DNA of 11,294 nucleotides from Synergistaceae bacterium (lineage in GTDB: Bacteria; Synergistota; Synergistia; Synergistales; Aminobacteriaceae): NCBI GenBank assembly GCA_009776565.1, contig WRNQ01000041.1, positions 1 to 11,294 of the forward strand, given 5' to 3'. The first letter of the stretch is position 1. Each line of letters starts with the position of its first letter. Below, piece by piece: positions 5,944-11,294 of the stretch. Made by a program: the position numbers and the translations under genes. The notes under the pieces were generated by a model. It was given only the letters and a program-made list of their open reading frames with translations, had not been told where the DNA came from and searched no databases.

Positions 5944-7539
5944 GTGATGAAAAAATTACCGATAGGGATTCAGAATTTCAAAAAAATCATTACCGGCAAC
6001 TATGTTTATGTCGACAAAACACAGTATATCTATAACCTGATAAACGGCGCGAGCTACTATTTCCTATCGCGTCCGAGGAGGTTCGGAAAATCGCTTTTGC
6101 TCGACACCATAGGCGAGGTTTTCGGCGGCGATAAAGAGCTTTTCAGGGGGCTTTGGATATATGATTCGGACTATGATTTCACAAAACATCCGGTAATCAG
6201 GCTCGATATGAGCAATATAGCGAATGATACGCCTGAGCTACTGAAAGACGCCATCATGCTCGCTTTGGGCGGACGCATACAAGACGAAGGTTTTGACATT
6301 GCCGATGGAATCCCTTCACATATGTTTACACGGCTGATCGAACTCCTGCATAAAAAATACAAACAAAGAGTCGTCGTACTTATAGACGAATACGACAAGC
6401 CAATTCTGGATCATATAACCGACATCGAAACATCTGACGCCAACAGACAAGTCCTTCGGGGCTTTTACGGCATCCTCAAATCAATGGATCCATACCTCAA
6501 ATTTACATTTATTACGGGCGTAACAAAGTTTACTAAAACCTCAATATTCTCCGGTCTCAACAATCTAAAAGATATTACTATGCTGGAAGCATACGCGGAT
6601 ATCTGCGGTATTCCAATTGGAAGCCTGGATGAGTACTTTGATGAACACATTGATCGCCTGTCTCAAGATAATGATTTCAAGCAATACGACAGTATATATG
6701 ATGAAATCCTGAACTGGTACGACGGTTATTCGTGGGATGGGGCAACAAGGCTATTTAACCCGTACTCACTGCTTAACTTTATTGACGACAGGAAATTTAT
6801 GAATTATTGGTATGTGAGCGGTACCCCATTATTCCTCATTGACATGATTAAGAAGAAACCGGAATCATTTCTGGCGCTCAGAAATCTTAAAATCACTGAA
6901 ATGATGCTTGACACTTTTGATATCCGAAAAATGGAAATAGAACCGCTGCTGTTTCAAACCGGGTATCTTACAGTGAAGGAAGTCATAAAAACAAGAGGTT
7001 CGCCGATTTATCGTCTTGATATGCCCAATTTTGAAGTCAGGGACGCGTTCAATCTGCAGATACTGTCGGGATTGACGGAGAGCGGAGACGTCACAACCGG
7101 GCAGGCGCGGTTTGAAATACAAGAGGCGCTTGAAAAAGGCGATCTGCAAAAAATGCTTGTCATACTCCGCAGCCTTTTCGCTTCAATTCCCTATAATCTT
7201 CACGTCGACCTCGAGGCGTATTACCACTCTATATTCTACGCTACGATGACTGTACTCGGGTTTGACATGGACATCGAAGTCTCGGTGTCAAGAGGTAGGG
7301 TCGACGCAGTTCTTGATCTTGAGGACAAGGTTTATGTGATGGAGTTCAAGTATAAAAAATGCCCGCCTGACGCTAATGAGGAAGATAAGCGAAAGCTGTT
7401 TCAAGAAGCTCTGGACGAGGCAATGGCGCAAATAAACGACAGGGGATACGCCGAGAGGTACAAGGGCAGCGGCAAGGCGATCTACCGTGTTGCGTTCGCC
7501 TTCATCGGCAGGGACGAAATCGAGATGAAAAATGAATAA
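5944..7539 (+). CDS. AAA-ATPase-like protein with C-terminal PD-(D/E)XK nuclease domain
   Basis: A 531-residue protein of the AAA-ATPase_like (PF09820) plus PD-(D/E)XK (PF08011, DUF1703) family, abundant in gut Clostridia and Bacteroidales and often in multiple copies. The N-terminus is typical: PIGIQNFKKIITGNYVYVDK, then a degenerate P-loop SRPRRFGKSLL (residues 42-52), and Walker B VVVLIDEYDKPI (143-154). Near the C-terminus RVDAVLDLEDKVYVMEFKYKK gives the nuclease core Asp454 and Glu467-x-Lys469. Length and motifs match the family, so it looks intact. The nominal GTG at 5944 is directly followed by ATG at 5947, which fits the AAGGCGGGG site better. It has its own promoter and is separated from the BREX relic by over 300 bases, so it is probably an independent gene. 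Family role is not established; a nuclease acting on nucleic acid is inferred. Confidence 0.88.
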   Translation: MMKKLPIGIQNFKKIITGNYVYVDKTQYIYNLINGASYYFLSRPRRFGKSLLLDTIGEVFGGDKELFRGLWIYDSDYDFTKHPVIRLDMSNIANDTPELLKDAIMLALGGRIQDEGFDIADGIPSHMFTRLIELLHKKYKQRVVVLIDEYDKPILDHITDIETSDANRQVLRGFYGILKSMDPYLKFTFITGVTKFTKTSIFSGLNNLKDITMLEAYADICGIPIGSLDEYFDEHIDRLSQDNDFKQYDSIYDEILNWYDGYSWDGATRLFNPYSLLNFIDDRKFMNYWYVSGTPLFLIDMIKKKPESFLALRNLKITEMMLDTFDIRKMEIEPLLFQTGYLTVKEVIKTRGSPIYRLDMPNFEVRDAFNLQILSGLTESGDVTTGQARFEIQEALEKGDLQKMLVILRSLFASIPYNLHVDLEAYYHSIFYATMTVLGFDMDIEVSVSRGRVDAVLDLEDKVYVMEFKYKKCPPDANEEDKRKLFQEALDEAMAQINDRGYAERYKGSGKAIYRVAFAFIGRDEIEMKNE

Positions 7540-7734
7540 ACTCAGGCATGCGAAGCGTATAGCAAAGTCGGCGAGGAACTGCTGTTAATAGAAAGCCCGC
7601 TCACGGATCTGCGCCGTATGGACATAGTTGTTGATTTTGACCGTGAACAGTTTATCATTGAACTGAAGCTATGGAAAGGCAAAGCGGAGTTTATCCGCCC
7701 CCACCCGCCCCCACCTATAGAGTTGGGGTCTTGA
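7540..7734 (+). pseudogene. Fragment of a second PD-(D/E)XK-type protein, in frame after the preceding stop
   Basis: Beyond the TAA at 7537-7539 the same frame stays open to TGA at 7732-7734. It reads AYSKVGEELLLIESPLTDLR, then RMDIVVDFDREQFIIELKLW and KGKAE. The D-I-V-V-D ... E-Q-F-I-I-E-L-K-x-W pattern is the nuclease-like C-terminal segment of another AAA-type ATP-binding protein family, distinct from the nuclease core of the 5944-7539 gene. Homology stops at KAEFI, where structured repeat B begins; the residues after that are repeat sequence. There is no start codon suited to this fragment. It may be the remains of a neighbouring gene fused by deletion, cut by arrival of the repeat element. 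Confidence 0.6.
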
Positions 7735-7843
7735 GTTAAGACTCCCGCCTCTTCAGGCGGAACATATTCAGGTTGAGTACAATTTCCATCTGAAGTCTCT
7801 GGATGCTTTACTACTTCTATAAGTCGTAAAGCGGTTTGAATCC
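7711..7843 (-). repeat. Structured repeat, copy B; inverted relative to copy A, omegaRNA/IS605-end-like
   Basis: Read on the minus strand this matches 2171-2305 over its whole length. The first hairpin keeps GCTTTAC/GTAAAGC while its inner loop differs (ACTTATAGAAGT here, ACTTCTATAAGT in A), still able to pair; the second is CCGCCT-GAAG-AGGCGG; then GAGTCTTAACTCAAGACCCC and a terminal CCCC...TATAGGTGGGGG hairpin. The C-rich plus-strand run at 7696-7716 extends beyond the match. On the left side (3' in repeat orientation) it abuts the nuclease fragment; on the other side no tnpB gene is present. Together with copy A it brackets 2306-7710. Confidence 0.55.
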
Positions 7844-7961
7844 ACCTTGCTCTGCCACTCCTGCGAGTGACCTTCGCCGTCAAGCGTGTCTTTCTTGATC
7901 TCGGCTTCCCAATTCTCCACGCCCTTGCCAATCTGGCAATCGGGCTGCGGCAATCCAATTT
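7844..7961. other. Short spacer between repeat B and the copper-amine-oxidase-like fragment
   Basis: On the minus strand a frame runs across this spacer into the repeat (7768-8013, containing NWEAEIKKDTLDGEGHSQEW) but it matches no family I know, overlaps both neighbours, and ends inside the repeat. I treat it as unassigned. Confidence 0.3.
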
Positions 7962-8195
7962 CTAATCGTCGATCGTGACGGTATTTGTGCTTTCGCTCCA
8001 ATCGACTGTGCAACCAAGGGCTTCGGCTACAAACCTGATGGGGATCATGGTCCGGTCGTTAAATAGAATCGGTTCGACGTCCATGTCAACAATTCGCACA
8101 ACATCGTGATCATTGACACTCAGCAAAAGACTCCCGATCGTCAATGACACCGATACATCATCACGAATGTTTTCTATAACTATATCAAATTTCAC
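7962..8195 (-). CDS. Orphan copper amine oxidase N-terminal-like domain, probable fragment
   Basis: A 77-residue frame with the Cu_amine_oxidN1 (PF07833) signature: SLTIGSLLLSVNDHDVVRIV, then NDRTMIPIRFVAEALGCTVD and WSESTNTVTIDD. In clostridia this domain usually occurs at the end of secreted or cell-surface proteins and is thought to mediate wall or carbohydrate contacts rather than oxidase activity. Here there is no signal peptide, the start would be a GTG at 8195 without a ribosome site, and a stop lies nine bases upstream in frame. I infer the C-terminal remnant of a larger surface protein, although a very small free-standing domain cannot be excluded. Its end lies about 120 bases from repeat B. 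Confidence 0.55.
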   Translation of the reverse strand: MKFDIVIENIRDDVSVSLTIGSLLLSVNDHDVVRIVDMDVEPILFNDRTMIPIRFVAEALGCTVDWSESTNTVTIDD

Positions 8196-8430
8196 TATAA
8201 ACTAAAATATTCGTCGACAACATTTGGAATGATTGTAACTGTTTCCTACATGTTTTGGCTCGTTTGGTAAATGAAGACGTGAGTGCCGGTGGATATACAA
8301 ATCTTGGCATTTATGGCATCCCTGAAGGATAATGGGACACAAATTCCGCAAAATGAGCGTGTGCAGTAGGATTAATAAATGGAAAGGAATATCCGGTATG
8401 TCCGCTAAATATTTTATTTGCATCATCCAC
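8196..8430. other. Intergenic region, nothing recognised
   Basis: Separates the minus-strand domain fragment from fic. A minus-strand frame at 8202-8456 has no domain or ribosome site and includes the fic promoter region, so I leave it out. Confidence 0.4.
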
Positions 8431-8459
8431 TTGTAATCGCCTTCATTTTGTGGCATAAT
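8431..8459 (+). promoter_or_regulatory. Predicted promoter of the fic gene
   Basis: TTGTAA (8431-8436) and CATAAT (8454-8459) are spaced by exactly 17 bases, 34 bases before the GTG start at 8494. A strong AAGGAGA site (8481-8487) follows, six bases from the GTG. Confidence 0.5.
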
Positions 8460-8493
8460 GATGCAGATTATGAAGTCGTGAAGGAGATAAACC

Positions 8494-9546
8494 GTGAAAG
8501 TATTTGATTACAAAAACGCTCCGAAAGCTCTGCTCACGCCGGATATTGTGTCAATGCTTACGAGTATCCACGAACACAAGGGCAAGCAAGAGCTATTTAT
8601 CGAGGAGTATTCCGACACGCTTACCACGCTGATGGAAATTGCAAAAGTTCAAAGTACGGGCGCATCCAACCGCATTGAGGGTATTCAAACAACTGACAGG
8701 CGGTTAGAAGAATTGGTCAGAGACAAATCAGCGCCCCGCAACCGAACGGAACAGGAAATAGCGGGGTATCGCGACGTTCTCACCGTAATTCACGAAAGCT
8801 ACGATTATATTAACCCGCGCCCGAACATCATTTTACAACTGCATAAACAGTTATACTCGTTTGCGGGAACATCAATTGGCGGGTCGTATAAAAACGCCGA
8901 TAACTTCATTACTGAAACCGACGCGGATGGTAACGAAAAAATCCGTTTCACACCTGTTCCCGCGTATCTGACCGCAAATGCGATGGAAAGCCTTTGCAAT
9001 TCATTTATTAAAGGTATAGAAAAGAACGAATATGACCCACTTCTGCTTATACCTATGTTTGTTTTGGATTTTCTTTGTATTCACCCCTTCAATGACGGTA
9101 ACGGGCGTATGAGCCGCTTGTTGACGCTGCTGCTTTTCTACCGCGCAGGATATATCGTTGGGAAATATATCAGTTTAGAAAAACTGATTGAGAACACCAA
9201 AGATACTTATTACGAGGTATTGCAGGACAGTTCAACGGATTGGCGCGACAACATAAGCGACTATACCCCATTTGTCCGATATTATCTCGGAGTTGTGCAG
9301 AAAGCGTACAAAGAGTTTGAGGAGCGTGTGACCTATCTGCTACATCGCGGATTATCAAAGCCCGATCGCATAAAAGCTGTAATAGATCGGAAAATCGGTA
9401 AAATCACAAAAAAGGATATTATAGAAGCTTGCCCGGACATCAGCAAGGTAACGATAGAGCGCACCCTGACCGCACTTGTCAAGAACGGATATTTAGTCAA
9501 AACCGGCGGCGGGCGTTTGTCTGCTTACGGCAAAACAGATATTTAG
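8494..9546 (+). CDS. Fic family protein (AMP-transferase) with N-terminal inhibitory helix and C-terminal winged helix
   Basis: A 350-residue Fic protein. The active-site motif HPFNDGNGRMSR (residues 197-208) is complete, with catalytic His197. SNRIEG at residues 58-63 matches the inhibitory S/T-x-x-x-E-G/N motif N-terminal to the Fic core, so this is a class II, self-inhibited Fic enzyme. Such enzymes transfer AMP from ATP to Tyr, Ser or Thr of a target protein; the target here is unknown. Residues about 303-345 (KITKKDIIEACPDISKVTIE, TALVKNGYLVKTGGG) form a winged helix typical of this class, suggesting DNA binding or autoregulation. GTG start with AAGGAGA six bases away and a good promoter upstream. 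No antitoxin gene is adjacent. The last residues and the TAG come from a 50-bp tandem duplication that shifted the frame, so the native C-terminus is probably altered. Confidence 0.9.
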   Translation: MKVFDYKNAPKALLTPDIVSMLTSIHEHKGKQELFIEEYSDTLTTLMEIAKVQSTGASNRIEGIQTTDRRLEELVRDKSAPRNRTEQEIAGYRDVLTVIHESYDYINPRPNIILQLHKQLYSFAGTSIGGSYKNADNFITETDADGNEKIRFTPVPAYLTANAMESLCNSFIKGIEKNEYDPLLLIPMFVLDFLCIHPFNDGNGRMSRLLTLLLFYRAGYIVGKYISLEKLIENTKDTYYEVLQDSSTDWRDNISDYTPFVRYYLGVVQKAYKEFEERVTYLLHRGLSKPDRIKAVIDRKIGKITKKDIIEACPDISKVTIERTLTALVKNGYLVKTGGGRLSAYGKTDI

Positions 9547-9584
9547 TCAAAACCGGCGGCGGGCGTTTGTCCGCCTCCGGCAAA
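9485..9584 (+). repeat. 50-bp tandem duplication at the 3' end of fic
   Basis: Copies 9485-9534 and 9535-9584 differ at four positions (one near the start, three in the GTCTGCTTACGG / GTCCGCCTCCGG stretch). Fifty is not a multiple of three, so the second copy is read out of frame and supplies the TAG at 9544-9546. The fic C-terminal winged helix is coded in copy 1. A partial third match (ACGGATA..AG.C) begins at 9585. Confidence 0.85.
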
Positions 9585-9620
9585 ACGGATAATCAGCCAT
9601 ACGATTCTTCGACTCCCGCT

Positions 9621-9638
9621 GGGTTTCGGGTGAAGCCC
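9621..9638. terminator. Hairpin between convergent fic and kinase genes
   Basis: GGGTTTC (9621-9627) pairs with GAAGCCC (9632-9638), one G-T pair, loop of four. It lies between the two converging gene ends, but neither strand has a clear T tract, so terminator function is only a possibility. Confidence 0.25.
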
Positions 9639-9670
9639 GCTTTGCAAAAACGTAGAATGCATTTGCGCCG

Positions 9671-11294
9671 CTATAGGAGCTCGATATAATTATTTATTGT
9701 TTCAACGGCGTCGTCAAATTCGCTGTGCAACAGTTGTTCGGCGATTGTGCTTAACAAGTCCAAGGTCTTTTTCGACCATTTCGCATTCTTTAGTTCCGCC
9801 AGCGTTTCGTCTGCGACATTGTCGTCATACTCTTCGCAGGCGCCTTTTATAGCTAGAAGCTTTTCTCTCAAGTATGTCTTATCCTCGACTGTCTCGTTAC
9901 TGCCGGATGCGGCAGGCGCTGTCTGCGAGATCAGTTTATCCCTGAAAGAGCGCAGTGAATAAAGAAAGGCGGGCGTATCGGCCTTTAGTTTCTCGAGATC
10001 GCCTTCCCGCGCGGCAATTTCCAATTCCAGGGCTTGACTGGACAATTCCTTATTGCCGATACTCGCAAGCGCGCTTTTTATACCATGTACGTTAATAATG
10101 TAAATCCGCATATTGTCTTCTTGGTCATAATTGCTCTTATCCGATATCGATTCAAGCGCCGAAAGAGCTTTTGAGGCGTCCCTTATAAAAACCTCGGAAA
10201 AACGGGGATCAATTACCTGTTGAACAGCAGCGCTATCTTCAAAAGAATGGTTCTTTGATGATTTCACATGCTGTTTAGCCGCATAAACGGCTTCACGCGG
10301 ATGCCTGTCACGTATCAGCCTGTTGAGCACAGCGTTTAGTTGGCGTATATCAATAGGTTTTGAAATAAAATCATCAAACCCATTTCCCAGAAATACGTCG
10401 GCTTGCCCGGAAACGGCATTTGCGGTCAGCGCCACTATAGGACGATTATATCCCATACTCCTTATAATTTTGGTCGCCTCAATGCCATCCATTTTTGGCA
10501 TCATATGGTCCATAAACACAATGTCATATTCGCGGCCTCTCTTGATTTGCTCAATTGCCGCAATTCCGCTGTCCGCCGAGTCGATTTTTAATTCATAGGG
10601 CGCCAGAAGCCCTTTAGCCACGTAGATATTCGTTTCAACGTCGTCAACAATCAAAACGCTGCCGTAAGGCATTGATTCGCGAGTTATTTGTACTCTTCTC
10701 ATCTGCGCCCTGCTGTTAGAGCGGAAGTTATGTAAATTGTTAGCCACTTCCTTGCCTAATACTTCGGAACCGATCCTTTCCTGTGGTATATAAACGGTAA
10801 ACTTGGAACCTTTACCGATTTCGCTTTCCACGTGTATCTTGCCGTTCATAAGGTGGAGTAACTTCTGTGTAATACTCATTCCGAGCCCGGTACCCTCTGT
10901 CGAGCGGTTAGTTCCCTCGCCGAATCTGGAATACTCGTCAAACAGCTTTTCAACATTTTCCTTTGTCATTCCTTGTCCCGTATCACTGACGCAAATAATA
11001 AGCGTTGTTGTATCGGCGCTTGCGCCGCTGCTGCTTGCGCTACCACCGCTATTGACTCCGCCGCCGCCACTCATTACTCCGGCGGCGCTTATCGCTTCGC
11101 CACCACCGCCTTCCCCGGCAGCGGTCACGCCTGCACCACCGCCTTCCCCGGCAGCGGTCACGCCCGCACCGGCGCCTGCACCACCGCCTTCCCCGGCAGC
11201 GGTCACGCCCGCACCGGCGCCCGCATCGCCATCTACACCGGCAGCAGCTACAGACATTTTTACCAGACCCTCATGTGTATATTTAAACGCATTT
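9671..11294 (-). CDS. Hybrid sensor histidine kinase, C-terminal part (HATPase-REC-Hpt), 5' end outside window
   Basis: The frame is open to the window edge; numbering is from the first full codon (Asn1). Residues 1-15 (NAFKYTHEGLVKMSV) are the N box of the histidine-kinase ATPase domain, so the Met at 11257 is internal. After a Gly/Ala/Ser-rich stretch (about 16-95) the ATPase domain resumes: DTGQGM (104-109), the F box LFDEYSRFGEG and GTGLGMS (134-140). A receiver domain follows: VLIVDD (213-218), phospho-acceptor Asp262 in FMDHMMPKMDG, ALTANA, and Lys312 in SKP. Then an Hpt domain with His403 in HGIKSALASIG. The sensor, membrane and dimerisation parts lie beyond the window. Such proteins run a His-Asp-His phosphorelay to a separate response regulator, which is not seen here. 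The gene converges on fic. Stop TAG at 9671-9673. Confidence 0.9.
   Translation of the reverse strand, partial: NAFKYTHEGLVKMSVAAAGVDGDAGAGAGVTAAGEGGGAGAGAGVTAAGEGGGAGVTAAGEGGGGEAISAAGVMSGGGGVNSGGSASSSGASADTTTLIICVSDTGQGMTKENVEKLFDEYSRFGEGTNRSTEGTGLGMSITQKLLHLMNGKIHVESEIGKGSKFTVYIPQERIGSEVLGKEVANNLHNFRSNSRAQMRRVQITRESMPYGSVLIVDDVETNIYVAKGLLAPYELKIDSADSGIAAIEQIKRGREYDIVFMDHMMPKMDGIEATKIIRSMGYNRPIVALTANAVSGQADVFLGNGFDDFISKPIDIRQLNAVLNRLIRDRHPREAVYAAKQHVKSSKNHSFEDSAAVQQVIDPRFSEVFIRDASKALSALESISDKSNYDQEDNMRIYIINVHGIKSALASIGNKELSSQALELEIAAREGDLEKLKADTPAFLYSLRSFRDKLISQTAPAASGSNETVEDKTYLREKLLAIKGACEEYDDNVADETLAELKNAKWSKKTLDLLSTIAEQLLHSEFDDAVETINNYIELL
11015..11250 (-). repeat. Coding minisatellite, Gly/Ala-rich insert in the kinase ATPase domain
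   Basis: On the coding strand the unit GVTAAGEGGG occurs three times (together 11102-11209) at 15- and 11-residue spacing (45 and 33 bases), flanked by AGAGAG and SGGGGVNSGGSASSSGAS stretches. All lengths are multiples of three, so frame is kept. The DNA copies are almost identical. The insert falls between the N box and the DTGQGM motif, where family members have about 15-20 residues; here there are close to 90. Confidence 0.85.

Noticed and set aside
8202..8456. 84-residue minus-strand frame
   Set aside because: No family, no ribosome site, and it covers the predicted fic promoter.
9429..9689. 86-residue plus-strand frame overlapping the fic end
   Set aside because: Its first half is fic in another frame; only the part after 9541 could be a displaced fic tail, which is treated in the duplication finding.
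9671..11257. ATG at 11257 as the start of the kinase gene
   Set aside because: The 12 codons upstream to the window edge encode the N box of the ATPase domain; the gene begins outside the window.

Overview
The window looks like an accessory island from an uncultured-type Clostridia (Bacillota) genome. This is inferred from gene families only: a C39-like cysteine protease of a type common in clostridia, an AAA-ATPase/PD-(D/E)XK protein, a copper-amine-oxidase-N domain, AAGGAG-type ribosome binding sites, and composition that shifts from AT-rich on the left to about 45-50% GC on the right. No rRNA or tRNA is visible.

Layout. (1) 1-260, minus: C-terminal end of an AAA-ATPase with a DUF4143 domain, cut by the window edge and lacking a 5' end. 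(2) 261-872: pyrimidine-rich DNA, an extended -10 promoter, a 24-bp tandem repeat, and an open frame without a normal start that leads into (3) an intact papain-like/C39-like protease gene (873-1598). (4) 1599-2170: gene-free, again pyrimidine-rich, with a diverged copy of a repeat also present at 265-375. (5) 2171-2305: a structured repeat resembling the right end (omegaRNA region) of an IS200/IS605 TnpB element. (6) 2346-5430: a collapsed type 1 BREX phage-defence locus. Pieces of brxC, pglX and brxL remain in canonical order but are fused by deletions; pglZ is gone between pglX and brxL, and brxA/brxB are not present upstream. (7) 5944-7539: an intact AAA-ATPase-like/PD-(D/E)XK gene with its own promoter, followed in frame, beyond its stop, by a fragment of a second nuclease-type protein. 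(8) 7711-7843, minus: the second copy of the structured repeat, inverted relative to the first. (9) 7962-8195, minus: an orphan copper-amine-oxidase-N domain. (10) 8494-9546: an intact Fic (AMP-transferase) gene whose 3' end is altered by a 50-bp tandem duplication. (11) 9671-11294, minus: the C-terminal part of a hybrid histidine kinase (HATPase-REC-Hpt) with a Gly/Ala-rich minisatellite inside its ATPase domain.

How the genes work together: the BREX pieces cannot form a working system. brxC lacks the Walker B region and most of its middle, pglX has lost both ends, and the brxL fragment carries a Walker B Glu-to-Lys change. The inverted repeats bracket the BREX relic plus the AAA-ATPase gene, so the whole reads as a defence/mobile island in decay. 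The genes that look intact are the C39-like protease, the AAA-ATPase/nuclease, fic and (as far as visible) the hybrid kinase. The most interesting open points are the two tnpB-less omegaRNA-like modules, the GGG-repeat leader in front of the cysteine protease, and the coding minisatellite in the kinase.
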